DNA of 64,000 bases from Streptomyces sp. Tue6028 (GCF_002300165.1 NZ_MLCE01000006.1:186001-250000); one strand, 5' to 3'. Positions 9,217 through 18,291 are shown, counted from the first letter of the stretch. The notes: generated by a model not told the origin, from the sequence alone. A program made the numbers and translations.

Positions 9217-10131
9217 TTACCAGCCGCGGTTGGCGTAGCGCTCGGTCTCGGGGAGGGTGTCGCAGTTGATGCCGACCATGGCCTCGCCCAGGTTGCGGGA
9301 CGCGTCCGCGATGATCTTCGGGTCGTCGTAGAAGGTGGTGGCCTTCACGATGGCGGCGGCGCGCTTGGCCGGGTCGCCCGACTTGAAGATGCCGGAGCCG
9401 ACGAAGACGCCCTCGGCACCGAGCTGACGCATCAGAGCCGCGTCGGCCGGGGTGGCGACACCACCGGCGGAGAACAGGACCACCGGGAGCTTGCCGAGCT
9501 CGGCGACCTCCTTGACGAGCTCGTACGGGGCGCGCAGCTCCTTGGCGGCGGCGTACAGCTCGTTGTTGTCGAAGCCGCGCAGCTTGGCGATCTCGTTCTT
9601 GATCTGGCGCAGGTGGCGGACGGCCTCGACGACGTTGCCGGTGCCGGCCTCGCCCTTGGAGCGGATCATGGCGGCACCTTCGGCGATGCGGCGCAGGGCC
9701 TCACCGAGGTTGGTGGCGCCGCAGACGAAGGGGGTGGTGAACGCCCACTTGTCGGAGTGGTTGACCTCGTCGGCCGGGGTGAGGACCTCGGACTCGTCGA
9801 TGTAGTCGACGCCGAGGGACTGCAGAACCTGGGCCTCGACGAAGTGGCCGATGCGGGACTTCGCCATGACCGGGATCGAGACGGCGTCGATGATGCCCTC
9901 GATCATGTCCGGGTCGGACATGCGGGCCACTCCGCCGTCCTTGCGGATGTCGGCGGGGACCCGCTCCAGGGCCATGACGGCGACGGCGCCCGCGTCCTCG
10001 GCGATCTTCGCCTGCTCCGGCGTGACGACGTCCATGATCACGCCGCCCTTGAGCTGCTCGGCCATGCCGCGCTTCACGCGGGCGGTGCCGGTCTCGGGGG
10101 TCTGGGCGGGGTTGGAGAGCGTGCTGGACAC
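9217..10131 (-). CDS. pdxS: pyridoxal 5'-phosphate synthase lyase subunit PdxS
   Basis: Synthase subunit that condenses ribose 5-phosphate, glyceraldehyde 3-phosphate and ammonia into pyridoxal phosphate. It has 304 residues, a (beta/alpha)8 barrel protein. Very conserved blocks are visible: [16 protein letters not shown] near residue 20, [15 protein letters not shown] with one of the catalytic lysines, and [15 protein letters not shown]. The start is GTG at 10131 with GAGGT 8 bases upstream. It heads the pdxS-pdxT unit; the 140 bases upstream separate it from the LemA-like gene. Confidence 0.97.
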   Translation of the reverse strand: MSSTLSNPAQTPETGTARVKRGMAEQLKGGVIMDVVTPEQAKIAEDAGAVAVMALERVPADIRKDGGVARMSDPDMIEGIIDAVSIPVMAKSRIGHFVEAQVLQSLGVDYIDESEVLTPADEVNHSDKWAFTTPFVCGATNLGEALRRIAEGAAMIRSKGEAGTGNVVEAVRHLRQIKNEIAKLRGFDNNELYAAAKELRAPYELVKEVAELGKLPVVLFSAGGVATPADAALMRQLGAEGVFVGSGIFKSGDPAKRAAAIVKATTFYDDPKIIADASRNLGEAMVGINCDTLPETERYANRGW

Positions 10132-10274
10132 GGGTTGACCTCACTCGGTGAAAGAGGGTTTGTGCTGCACCGAGGAAACGTGAGGCGACCAGGCCACTGC
10201 AAGGGCCAATGGAGAGGCGGTGGATTTTTTTCGCCCATGCCACCGGGTGGCCGGACCGTCACGATCCGTCCGGG

Positions 10275-10820
10275 TCAGGCCGCCTGGCGCTCCGCCAGTG
10301 CCGCCGGGGGCTCGTCGTCCATCTCGAAGGCCATCGGGAACGGCGCGTGGCCCGCGAGGCGGAACCAGCGCACCTTGCGGTGACGGCGCAAGGCCCGTGC
10401 GGCGCGTACGGCGTCGTTGTGGAACCGCCGGGCCATCGGCACCCGGCGCACCGCCTGCGCGAGCTCGTGGGCGGCCTCCTCACCGCCCGGCGCCTCGCGT
10501 ACCGCGTCGACCTGCTGCGCCTCCCCGAACACGGCGCGCAGGGCCTGGCTCAGCTCGCTCTCCGCCACCTCGCGCTGGTCCTCCTCGGCCTGCCGGGCCT
10601 CGTGGGCCGCCTCGTACAGCACGATGGAGGCGGCCGGATCGAGCACCCCGGACGTGGCCAGTTCCTGTGCCACGGAGGCGCGGCGCAGCAGCTGGGCGTC
10701 GAGGGCCGCGCGGGCGGCGTCGATGCGGGCGTGCAGCCGGTCGAGCCGGCCGGCGGTCCAGCTCAGGTACAGGCCGATCGCGACGAGGCCGACGACGATC
10801 CAGATCAGGGTTGCGGTCAC
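10275..10820 (-). CDS. LemA-like membrane protein
   Basis: Protein of about 181 residues conserved in Streptomyces. It has one N-terminal membrane helix (TLIWIVVGLVAIGLYLSW), then a helical, Ala/Arg/Glu-rich region (RLDRLHARIDAARAALDAQLL, about 20-75). The segment ARRFHNDAVRAARALR near residue 130 resembles the C-terminal part of LemA proteins (ARRFYND pattern). Function is unknown; LemA-family proteins are membrane-anchored helical bundles. Two starts are possible: GTG at 10820 (MTATLIW, chosen because homologues I recall begin there) or TTG at 10829 nearer to a GAGGT site. It lies between pdxS and the PI-mannoside genes on the same strand. Confidence 0.8.
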   Translation of the reverse strand: MTATLIWIVVGLVAIGLYLSWTAGRLDRLHARIDAARAALDAQLLRRASVAQELATSGVLDPAASIVLYEAAHEARQAEEDQREVAESELSQALRAVFGEAQQVDAVREAPGGEEAAHELAQAVRRVPMARRFHNDAVRAARALRRHRKVRWFRLAGHAPFPMAFEMDDEPPAALAERQAA

Positions 10821-10879
10821 GGGCGGCAAGGCTACCTCTGCGCGGTGACGGCTCCCGACGGTCCCGGATCACCGGACAG

Positions 10880-11058
10880 GTGCCGCACGCTCACCGGTCC
10901 CGTCCGGCACACTCACCGGGCACCCGCAGCGCCTTCGTCACTCCCGTCCCACACGCTCACCGGGCACCCGCAGCGCCTTCGTCACTCCCGTCCCGCACGC
11001 TCACCGGGCACCCTTCGGCACGCACCCTCGTCGCTCCCGTCCCGCACGCTCACCGAAC
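10880..11058. repeat. 44-bp imperfect direct repeats in an intergenic region
   Basis: The block containing GCTCACCGGGCACCCGCAGC recurs with a spacing of 44 bases (copies of CTCACC at 10912, 10956 and 11000), and a diverged copy follows 49 bases later at 11049. Part of a further copy is at about 10881. The array fills most of the 251-base gap between the mannosyltransferase gene and the LemA-like gene. No ORF is supported here. Confidence 0.85.
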
Positions 11059-11071
11059 GCGGCCGGCGCGG

Positions 11072-12232
11072 TCAGTCCCGGGCGAGTCCGAAGCGCGCCC
11101 GGAGCCCCGTGCGTTCGTCGGCGGCCACCGCCGCCGCCCCGTCCGTCACGGTCTCGTACACGGACAGGATGTCCGCGCCGACGGTCGACCAGTCGAAGCG
11201 CCTTACGTGGCTGCTCCCCCGCTCGCGCAGTTCGGCGCGGCGCGCGGGGTCGTCCAGGAGCCGGACCGCGGCGGCGGCCAGCGCGTCCGCGTCCTCGTTG
11301 GCGAACAGTTCGCCCGCGGCGCCCTGGTCGAGGACCTGGGCGAACGCGTCGAGGTCCGACGCGAGCACCGGTGCCCCCGCCGACATCGCCTCGACCAGGA
11401 TGATCCCGAAGCTCTCGCCACCGGTGTTGGGCGCGACGTACACGTCGACGCTGCGCAGGAAGCGGGCCTTGTCCTCGTCGCTGACCATGCCGAGGAACTC
11501 GACGCGCGAGCGCATCTCGGCGGGCAGGGACTCCACGGCCTCCTTCTCGTCGCCGCGTCCGGCGACCAGCAACCGGGTCTGCGGACGCTCGGCGAGGATC
11601 TTCGGGAGGGCCTTCATGAGGACGGGCAGGCCCTTGCGGGGCTCATCGATGCGGCCGATGAAGCCGAGGGTGTCGCCCTGCCACTCGGGCTTGGGCTTGG
11701 CCCGTGCGAAGAAGTCGACGTCGACGCCGTTCGGGATGACGACGGCGTCGCCGCCCAGGTGCTCGACGAGGGTGCGCCGCGCGTACTCGCTCACCGCGAT
11801 CCGCGCGCTGATCTTCTCCAGTGCCGCCTGGAGGATGGAGTACGCGGCGACCATCGCCCTGGAGCGCGGGTTCGAGGTGTGGAAGGTCGCGACGATGGGG
11901 CCCTGCGCGGCCCAGCACGCCAGCAGACCCAGCGACGGGGAGGCCGGCTCATGGATGTGGATCACGTCGAAGGTGCCGTCGTGCAGCCAGCGCCGTACCC
12001 GGGCCGCCGAGAGGAAGCCGAAGTTCAGACGGGCCACGGAGCCGTTGTAGGGCACCGGGACCGCGCGGCCGGCCGAGACGACGTAGGGCGGCAGGGGCGT
12101 CTCGTCGTCCGCCGGGGCGAGGACGGAGACCTCGTGCCCGAGGCCGATGAGGTGCTCGGCGAGGTCGCGGATGTGGAACTGGACGCCGCCCGGGACGTCC
12201 CAGGAGTACGGGCAGACGATGCCGATCCTCAC
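11072..12232 (-). CDS. pimA: phosphatidyl-myo-inositol mannosyltransferase (PimA-like, GT4 family)
   Basis: Predicted to transfer mannose from GDP-mannose to phosphatidylinositol at the inner face of the membrane, the first step of PI-mannoside synthesis. It has 386 residues with GT-B architecture. The N-terminal domain begins RIGIVCPYSWDVPGGVQFH, diagnostic of PimA. The GT4 donor-binding region has FIGRIDEPRKGLPVLM and the E-X7-E motif in GESFGIILVEAMSAG near residue 275. GTG at 12232 overlaps the acyltransferase stop (GTGA). It is the third gene of a pgsA - acyltransferase - mannosyltransferase operon that covers the pathway, which supports the assignment. Confidence 0.9.
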   Translation of the reverse strand: MRIGIVCPYSWDVPGGVQFHIRDLAEHLIGLGHEVSVLAPADDETPLPPYVVSAGRAVPVPYNGSVARLNFGFLSAARVRRWLHDGTFDVIHIHEPASPSLGLLACWAAQGPIVATFHTSNPRSRAMVAAYSILQAALEKISARIAVSEYARRTLVEHLGGDAVVIPNGVDVDFFARAKPKPEWQGDTLGFIGRIDEPRKGLPVLMKALPKILAERPQTRLLVAGRGDEKEAVESLPAEMRSRVEFLGMVSDEDKARFLRSVDVYVAPNTGGESFGIILVEAMSAGAPVLASDLDAFAQVLDQGAAGELFANEDADALAAAAVRLLDDPARRAELRERGSSHVRRFDWSTVGADILSVYETVTDGAAAVAADERTGLRARFGLARD

Positions 12233-13188
12233 GGGGTCACCTCCCCGGGTTCCCGACCGGCGCCGTCGCTCCGGATCGCCGCGGGGTCCTTGGCGGGATC
12301 CAGGTCCTTCAGCCACAGCCGTTGCAGCATGTGCCAGTCCTCCGGGTGGTCGGCGATCCCCGAGGCGAAGGCGTCGGCCAGCGCCTGTGTCATGACAGAC
12401 GTCTTTTCGGCGCGGGTGCCTGTCTCGGGAATCTCGACGGGGGGATGCACACGGCCCTTCATCACGGGCGAGTCGTCGTACCAGAGTGTCACGGGCAGGA
12501 GCAGGGCGCCGGTCTGCTGCGCGAGCAGTGCCGGTCCCGCGGGCATCCGGGTGGCCTCGCCGAAGAACTGCACCTCGACGCCGGACGAGGACAGGTCGCG
12601 CTCGGCGACCAGGCAGATCAGCCCGCCGTCGCGGAGCCGCCGGGCCAGCGTGCCGAAGGCGCTGCCGCCGCTGTGCGGCAGGACCTCCATGCCCAGGCCC
12701 TCGCGGTAGGCGACGAAGCGGTCGTACAGCGATTCCGGCTTGAGGCGCTCGGCGACCGTCGTGAAGGGCGTACGGAGCTTCGTGGTGACCCAGGCGCCGG
12801 CGAGGTCCCAGTTGCCCATGTGCGGCAGGGCGAGGATCACGCCCTTGTCGGAGGCGAGCGCGTCGGTGAGGTGGTGCACGTCCTTCGGGTCGAAGCCCGT
12901 CTTCACCCGCTCCTCGCTCCAGGCGGGCAGCCGGAAGGACTCCATCCAGTAGCGCAGGTAGGAGCGCATGCCGGCCTTGGACAGCTCGGCCAGCCGCTCG
13001 GGCGTCGCATCGGGCACCACGCGCGCGTAGTTGCTCTCCAGACGCTGTATGCCCTTGCCGCGGCGCTTCCAGGCGATGTCGGCGATCGTGCGGCCGAGCC
13101 GCTCGGCGACCGGCTCGGGGAGCTTCTTGACCGTGCTCCAGCCGAGTGCGTAGGCGCCGTCGACCAGCCTGTCCTGGAACCTGGTCAC
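12229..13188 (-). CDS. phosphatidylinositol mannoside acyltransferase (LpxL/HtrB family)
   Basis: Predicted to acylate the mannose of PI-mannosides using acyl-CoA, like mycobacterial Rv2611c. It has 319 residues, with the family core from about 110. GVILALPHMGNWDLAG has the HX4D-type catalytic motif (H-M-G-N-W-D), and LICLVAERDLSSSGVEVQFFGE and MPAGPALLAQQTGA are conserved blocks. No clear membrane helix is needed; family members bind the membrane peripherally. GTG at 13188 overlaps the pgsA stop by four bases (GTGA), and its own stop overlaps the next gene in the same way, so the three proteins are tightly coupled. Confidence 0.9.
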   Translation of the reverse strand: MTRFQDRLVDGAYALGWSTVKKLPEPVAERLGRTIADIAWKRRGKGIQRLESNYARVVPDATPERLAELSKAGMRSYLRYWMESFRLPAWSEERVKTGFDPKDVHHLTDALASDKGVILALPHMGNWDLAGAWVTTKLRTPFTTVAERLKPESLYDRFVAYREGLGMEVLPHSGGSAFGTLARRLRDGGLICLVAERDLSSSGVEVQFFGEATRMPAGPALLAQQTGALLLPVTLWYDDSPVMKGRVHPPVEIPETGTRAEKTSVMTQALADAFASGIADHPEDWHMLQRLWLKDLDPAKDPAAIRSDGAGREPGEVTP

Positions 13189-13850
13189 GAGGTGGCCTCG
13201 CTGTTGTGGGCCGCGGCCTCGGCGTCCGCCTCGGCGGACTCGCGGCGCACCGTGACGACACGCTGGATCAGCGTGACGAGGCTGCCGACGGCGACGATCC
13301 ACAGTGCGACGGGCAGGAGCACCTGGATACCGGGCACACCGAACTTGTGAAGGCCCGCGAAACCGGCCGCGACCAGCGAGATCACGAGCCGCTCGGCCCG
13401 CTCGACCAGGCCGTTGACCGCAACCGGCAGGCCGATCGACTCGCCGCGCGCCTTGGTGTACGAGACCACCTGGCCGCTGGCCAGGCAGAAGATCGAGACG
13501 GCGCACAGGATGTTGTCGTCGCCGTTGCCCGCGTACCAGAGGGCGAAGCCGCCGAAGATCGCGCCGTCGGCCACCCGGTCGAGCGTGGAGTCCAGGAAGG
13601 CGCCCCAGCGGCTGGAGCGGCCGAGCTGGCGCGCCATGTTGCCGTCGACGAGGTCGGAGAACACGAAGAGCGTGATGACGACCGTGCCCCAGAAGAACTC
13701 TCCGCGGGGGTAGAAGACCAGCGCGCCCGCCATGACTCCTGCCGTGCCCAGGAGGGTCACCGTGTCGGGGCTTACCCCCCGGCGGATGAGAAACGCGGCG
13801 AACGGTGTGAGGACACGCGTGAAGAATGCACGCGCGTACTTGTTCAGCAT
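13185..13850 (-). CDS. pgsA: phosphatidylinositol phosphate synthase (CDP-alcohol phosphatidyltransferase)
   Basis: Membrane enzyme joining CDP-diacylglycerol and inositol phosphate to give PI-phosphate. It has 221 residues. The CDP-alcohol phosphatidyltransferase signature D-X2-D-G-X2-A-R-X8-G-X3-D-X3-D is present as DLVDGNMAR, then GAFLDSTLDRVAD near residues 69-96. Several membrane segments follow (FFWGTVVITLFVFSDLV; LLPVALWIVAVGSLVTLI). I set the start at ATG 13850 (MLNKYARAFF, where conservation begins), although the GGAAGG upstream is unusually close. An in-frame ATG at 13907 adds 19 residues but has no evident ribosome site. It heads the PI-mannoside operon. Confidence 0.88.
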   Translation of the reverse strand: MLNKYARAFFTRVLTPFAAFLIRRGVSPDTVTLLGTAGVMAGALVFYPRGEFFWGTVVITLFVFSDLVDGNMARQLGRSSRWGAFLDSTLDRVADGAIFGGFALWYAGNGDDNILCAVSIFCLASGQVVSYTKARGESIGLPVAVNGLVERAERLVISLVAAGFAGLHKFGVPGIQVLLPVALWIVAVGSLVTLIQRVVTVRRESAEADAEAAAHNSEATS

Positions 13851-14127
13851 GGCCTTCCCGAGGGTCGGTGTCGCCGCGCGGCCCCTGCTGGCCGCCGGCT
13901 GGCCCATCGTAGCCACGCGCGCGCGTGTGCGACCGTCGGGCACCCGCACGCCCCGCGTCATGACGGGATGCCGTCGGTGGCACGGCGGGATCGCGTCCGC
14001 CGTATGGACGCACCGTGACACGAGTGCAAAGCTCGAAGACACCGCGGGCGTCATCGGAGCCGCCACCGCACGCGGATCCGTAACGCCCGCGCCCACAGAG
14101 ACCTCACCGTGCACGGGAGGCAAGGCC
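13851..14127. other. divergent intergenic region between pgsA and the EF-G-like gene
   Basis: This 277-base gap separates two divergently transcribed genes and must hold both promoters. It contains an alternating GCGCGCGCGTGTGCG run near 13915-13930. I could not place a -35/-10 pair with confidence. Confidence 0.35.
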
Positions 14128-16323
14128 ATGGGCGACAAGGCGAATGCACACCCCGGAGCCGCCGGCAGGGCTACGGCGGCCGACCACCCCGCGTCCGTAC
14201 GGAATGTGGTGCTGGTCGGCCACAGCGGATCGGGCAAGACGACTCTGGTGGAAGCTCTCGCGCTGACCGCGGGAGCAGTGAACCGGGCGGGCCGCGTCGA
14301 GGACGGCGGCACCGTCTCGGACTACGACGAGATCGAGCACCGGCAGCAACGCTCGGTGCAGCTCTCGCTGGTCCCCGTCGAATGGGACGGGTACAAGATC
14401 AACATTCTGGACACCCCCGGATACGCCGACTTCGTCGGGGAGCTGCGGGCCGGTCTGCGAGCCGCGGACGCGGCCCTTTTCGTCGTCTCGGCCTCGGACG
14501 GCGTGGACGGCTCGACCCGCATGGTGTGGGAGGAGTGCGCGGCCGTGGGGATGCCACGGGCCATCGTGGTCACCCATCTCGAATCGGCGCGGGCGGACTT
14601 CGAGGAGATGACGCGGATCTGCGCGGAGGCCTTCGGCGCGGACGACCCCGACGCCGTCCTGCCCCTGTACCTGCCGCTGCGCGGCGCGGAGGCACCCGAC
14701 GGGCACGCGCCCGTGACGGGACTGATCGGGCTGCTGTCGCAGCGGCTGTTCGACTACGCGTCCGGGGAACGCAAGGAGGCGGAGCCGGGTCCTGAGCAGC
14801 TGCCGCTGATCGAGGAGGCCCGCAACCGGCTGATCGAGGGGATCATCGCCGAGAGCGAGGACGAGACCCTCATGGACCGCTATCTCGGCGGCGAGGAGAT
14901 CGACCTCAAGACCCTGGTCGAGGACCTGGAGCGGGCCGTGGCCCGCGGGACCTTCTTCCCGGTGCTGGCCGCGGCTCCGGCCGCCGACGGCGCCCGTCAG
15001 GGGCTCGGCACGGTCGAACTGCTCGAACTCGTCACGGGCGGCTTCCCCACCCCGCTGGAACGGGCGGCGCCCGTCGTGACCACACCGGACGGCGCGGCGC
15101 GCGAGGTGTCGGCCTGCGACCCGACCGGACCACTGGTCGCGGAGGTCGTGAAGACCGCGTCCGACCCGTACGTGGGCCGGGTCTCCCTGGTCCGTGTCTT
15201 CTCCGGCACGCTGCGACCCGACGAGACGGTGCACGTCTCCGGGCACGGGCTGTCCGACCGCGGTCACGAGGACCACGACGTCGACGAACGCATCGGCGCC
15301 CTGTCCACGCCGTTCGGCAAGCAGCAGCGCGTCCTGTCGCACTGCATCGCGGGCGATCTCGCGTGCGTGGCGAAACTGAACCGCGCGGAGACCGGGGACA
15401 CCCTCTCCGCCAAGGAACATCCGCTGCTCATGGAGCCGTGGCAGATGCCCGACCCGCTGCTGCCGCTCGCCATCCAGGCGCACAGCAAGGCCGACGAGGA
15501 CAAGCTGTCGCAGGGGCTCGCCAGGCTGGTCGCCGAGGATCCCACGATGCGCCTGGAGCAGAACCAGAACACGCATCAGGTCGTCCTGTGGTGCCTGGGC
15601 GAGGCCCACGCGGACGTCGCCCTGGAGCGGCTGCGCAGCCGGTACGGCGTCCAGGTCGACGTCGTCCCGCACAAGGTGTCGCTGCGGGAGACGTTCGCGG
15701 GCAGGTCCGGCGGGCGCGGGCGCCATGTGAAGCAGTCCGGCGGGCACGGTCAGTACGCGATCTGCGAGATCGAGGTCGAGCCGCTGCCGAACGGCTCGGG
15801 CATCGAGTTCGTGGACAAGGTCGTCGGCGGCGCCGTGCCGCGGCAGTTCATCCCGTCCGTCGAGAAGGGCGTGCGGGCCCAGGCCGCCAAGGGTGTGGCC
15901 GCCGGCTATCCGCTCATCGACGTCCGGGTCACGCTGCTCGACGGCAAGGCGCACTCGGTGGACTCCTCCGACGCCGCGTTCCAGACCGCGGGCGCGCTCG
16001 CCCTGCGCGAGGCCGCGGCCGACGCCAAGATCCACCTGCTGGAACCGGTGGCGGAGGTGACCGTCCTGGTCGGCGACGACTACGTGGGGCCCGTCATGAG
16101 CGACCTGTCGGGCCGCCGCGGCCGGGTCGTGGGCACCGAGCAGGCGGGCGGCGGGCGCACCCTCGTACGGGCCGAGGTCCCGGAGATCGAGATCGGGCGG
16201 TACGCCGTCGATCTGCGCTCCCTGTCCCACGGCACCGCGCGCTTCAACCGCAGCTACGCACGGCACGAGCCGATGCCGCCTCAGGTGGCCGAGAGGATTC
16301 GCGAACAGGCCCGCGACACCTGA
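14128..16323 (+). CDS. elongation factor G-like GTPase (EF-G2 type), divergent
   Basis: Translation-factor-like GTPase of 731 residues with EF-G domain order: G domain (1-280), domain II, then domains III-V ending PPQVAERIREQARDT. P-loop GHSGSGKTT (31-39) and G3 DTPGYADF (about 94) are intact. Odd: the guanine-specificity NKXD motif is replaced by THLE near 149-152, and the switch I RGITI block is replaced by QRSVQLSL. It resembles the second EF-G-like protein of actinobacteria (FusA2/EF-G2), not the main translocase; tetracycline-resistance type proteins are the other relatives. ATG at 14128 has GGGAGGCAAGG just upstream. It stands alone, divergent from pgsA, with a terminator after it. The cellular role is unknown. 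Confidence 0.85.
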   Translation: MGDKANAHPGAAGRATAADHPASVRNVVLVGHSGSGKTTLVEALALTAGAVNRAGRVEDGGTVSDYDEIEHRQQRSVQLSLVPVEWDGYKINILDTPGYADFVGELRAGLRAADAALFVVSASDGVDGSTRMVWEECAAVGMPRAIVVTHLESARADFEEMTRICAEAFGADDPDAVLPLYLPLRGAEAPDGHAPVTGLIGLLSQRLFDYASGERKEAEPGPEQLPLIEEARNRLIEGIIAESEDETLMDRYLGGEEIDLKTLVEDLERAVARGTFFPVLAAAPAADGARQGLGTVELLELVTGGFPTPLERAAPVVTTPDGAAREVSACDPTGPLVAEVVKTASDPYVGRVSLVRVFSGTLRPDETVHVSGHGLSDRGHEDHDVDERIGALSTPFGKQQRVLSHCIAGDLACVAKLNRAETGDTLSAKEHPLLMEPWQMPDPLLPLAIQAHSKADEDKLSQGLARLVAEDPTMRLEQNQNTHQVVLWCLGEAHADVALERLRSRYGVQVDVVPHKVSLRETFAGRSGGRGRHVKQSGGHGQYAICEIEVEPLPNGSGIEFVDKVVGGAVPRQFIPSVEKGVRAQAAKGVAAGYPLIDVRVTLLDGKAHSVDSSDAAFQTAGALALREAAADAKIHLLEPVAEVTVLVGDDYVGPVMSDLSGRRGRVVGTEQAGGGRTLVRAEVPEIEIGRYAVDLRSLSHGTARFNRSYARHEPMPPQVAERIREQARDT

Positions 16324-16340
16324 GGGTTCGCCGGGTCACC

Positions 16341-16372
16341 CGTCGGCGGACGGCTTCGGCCGTCCGCCGACG
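16341..16372 (+). terminator. terminator after the EF-G-like gene
   Basis: A perfect 14-bp stem (16341-16354 with 16359-16372) closes on a stable TTCG tetraloop, 17 bases after the stop codon. Confidence 0.85.
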
Positions 16373-16400
16373 AATGTCGGTCGGGGCCGATACTCTGAGA

Positions 16401-16427
16401 ACCTGATCAAGGCAATGACCTGATCAA
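16401..16427. promoter_or_regulatory. direct repeat ACCTGATCAA upstream of the unknown membrane gene
   Basis: The decamer ACCTGATCAA occurs at 16401-16410 and again at 16418-16427, a 17-base period. It lies just after a -10-like TACTCT (about 16391) and 50-80 bases before the next start codon. This could be a regulator-binding site; no regulator is identified. Confidence 0.4.
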
Positions 16428-16479
16428 CAGGTGTGCGAGGGGCGGAAGTCGGGAAAAGCCGCAGCAGCGGACGGCGGCG

Positions 16480-18147
16480 ATGGGGGCGGAAGTGGCATTC
16501 GACGGTTTCGATTTCACTCCCGGGGCGCAAGTGCCGCTCACGGGCTCCGCGGGCCAGACGGCGGCGACCTTCGCCCTGGCCTCCGCGGCCTACCGGGACA
16601 ATGGCATCGAGGAGATCCTCAAGGCCGACAACGAATGGCACAAGTCCACCGTCAAGACGGGCAAGGTCAAGCTGTTCGCACCGAATCTGGGCGAGGCCTT
16701 CGCCCGGGCCGTGGTGGACCGGATGCTGGGCGCCGGCCGCAAGCCGCTCATCCAGTCCTTCGGCACCGAGCCGCAGGTCGTGGTGGAGCACTGCCTGGCG
16801 GCGAACAACATCCGCCGCGAGCGGGACAACTGGCTGGCGGCCGTGATGGTGCTGTGCGGGCTGCTCTTCCTGCCCGGACTCGTCGTCTGGCTGCTCGTCT
16901 TCCAGATCCGCACCCAGATAGCCAAGCGCGAGGACAAGCGTGCCTCCGCCCTCGGCACCACGCTCCTCGTCGCCGTCGGCGCCCTCGCGGTGCTCTTCCT
17001 CCTCCGTATGCCCTTCTCCGGCTTCTGGGCCTGGTACGCGCGCGCTTCGGTCGTGCTGCCGGTCGTCGGCTGGCTGTGGGCCCGGCAGATCTGCGAGCGC
17101 ACGGCCAAGAACCTGCGCGACCGCTGGGACGGGCTGCTGTCCGGCGGCGGCATCGGCGCGAAGATCCCCGAGGCGGTGCCCGGCAGCCCCGGTGAGACCG
17201 CGGCGGAGCGGCTGCGCCAGTCCCTCGCCCGGCTCAGCGCCGAGCAGCAGTCCAACTCGGTCTTCTACGCGGGCCCCAAGGGCATACTCGGCATGGGTAC
17301 CCGGTGGGGCAGCTGGCAGCTCGCCGAGGAGCTGGTGCCGCGCGACGCGGACAAGGAGATCCACCCGTTCCGCAGCTGGGACGTCATCCGCTCCATCCAC
17401 GACCAGCTGCGCATGCTGGAGCGCGGTCCGCTGAACACCGGTGGTTTCCCCGCCCCTTCGATCAAGCACTGGATCGTCACGCCGATCGGTGAGAACGCGA
17501 AGGCGGTGTCCCGGCCGGCCGGCACGGACGTGGACGCGTACACGATCAAGACCCACGCGATACAGGACATCTGCAACAAGCAGCAGTTCGGCAGCGGTGA
17601 CCGGCACTACCTCGGGGTCCAGTGGACGCTCTGGGACGGTCAGTTGATCATCACGATGCTGATCACGGTGACCGTGCTGCACGAGACGCTGCGCATCGAG
17701 GTCACCGGGCATGCGCTGGGTCCGGTGAACCCGCTGTTCACCACCAAGCCGGAGGCGCCCACGAAGGAGGTCGCCAAGGCGGTGAAGTTCTGGGAGACCC
17801 GCAAGGTGAATCTGCCGCTGGTCACCACGGACGAGGTCGTGCGGCTCGCGGCGCGGGCCCCCTTCACCTGGTACCCGCCCTTCCTGAACTGGCTCGGCGG
17901 CACCGTGGCGCTGCCCGAGCCGTTCGGCCTGCGGCACGCCTGGGCCGACCAGCCGTGGCGGCACCGGTTCATGGCCGACGACGCCCTGCGCGCCGCGACC
18001 CCCGTGCTGCGCGTGGTACACGCGGCGGCGATCAAGGTCCTCGACGAGAACGGCGTCGACACGGAGAAGTTCGGCAACCGCTCGGCGTTCCTCAGCACGG
18101 CGGTCCAGGACCCGATGCCGCGGAAGGCGGACGTGTACGACGCGTAG
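16480..18147 (+). CDS. conserved membrane protein of unknown function (555 residues)
   Basis: I do not recognise a named family. The protein has a soluble N-terminal part (about 1-115) and three hydrophobic segments (about 118-142 LAAVMVLCGLLFLPGLVVWLL; 152-172 ALGTTLLVAVGALAVLFLL; 185-202 ASVVLPVVGWLWA). A long C-terminal part of about 350 residues follows, with a moderately hydrophobic strand-like stretch LIITMLITVTVLHETLRIEV. It ends PMPRKADVYDA. No signal peptide or catalytic motif is apparent. ATG at 16480 has a weak ribosome site; GTG at 16492 with GGGGGCGGAA upstream is an alternative. It is flanked by terminators, so it is probably a single-gene unit. Confidence 0.75.
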   Translation: MGAEVAFDGFDFTPGAQVPLTGSAGQTAATFALASAAYRDNGIEEILKADNEWHKSTVKTGKVKLFAPNLGEAFARAVVDRMLGAGRKPLIQSFGTEPQVVVEHCLAANNIRRERDNWLAAVMVLCGLLFLPGLVVWLLVFQIRTQIAKREDKRASALGTTLLVAVGALAVLFLLRMPFSGFWAWYARASVVLPVVGWLWARQICERTAKNLRDRWDGLLSGGGIGAKIPEAVPGSPGETAAERLRQSLARLSAEQQSNSVFYAGPKGILGMGTRWGSWQLAEELVPRDADKEIHPFRSWDVIRSIHDQLRMLERGPLNTGGFPAPSIKHWIVTPIGENAKAVSRPAGTDVDAYTIKTHAIQDICNKQQFGSGDRHYLGVQWTLWDGQLIITMLITVTVLHETLRIEVTGHALGPVNPLFTTKPEAPTKEVAKAVKFWETRKVNLPLVTTDEVVRLAARAPFTWYPPFLNWLGGTVALPEPFGLRHAWADQPWRHRFMADDALRAATPVLRVVHAAAIKVLDENGVDTEKFGNRSAFLSTAVQDPMPRKADVYDA

Positions 18148-18153
18148 CCGCGG

Positions 18154-18190
18154 ACCGGCGGGGAGAGCGGTGCGCCGCTCCCCCCGGACC
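18154..18190 (+). terminator. terminator after the unknown membrane gene
   Basis: A GC-rich imperfect hairpin (GGGGAGAGCGG, loop TGCG, CCGCTCCCCC) begins within 15 bases of the stop codon at 18147. Coordinates are approximate to a few bases. Confidence 0.6.
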
Positions 18191-18291
18191 GGCCCCTGCT
18201 CCGGAGCCCGGCGGCGCACCGGTCCGCGCGGGGGCGGGGCGGAGTGTGGCGACGGGGCGGCCCGTGCCGGAGCCGGGCGGCCCATGCGGCC

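Noticed and set aside
13732..14127. An upstream-extended start for the EF-G-like gene
   Set aside because: The frame is open, but the extension overlaps pgsA on the other strand and lacks conserved sequence; the ATG at 14128 has an excellent ribosome site.
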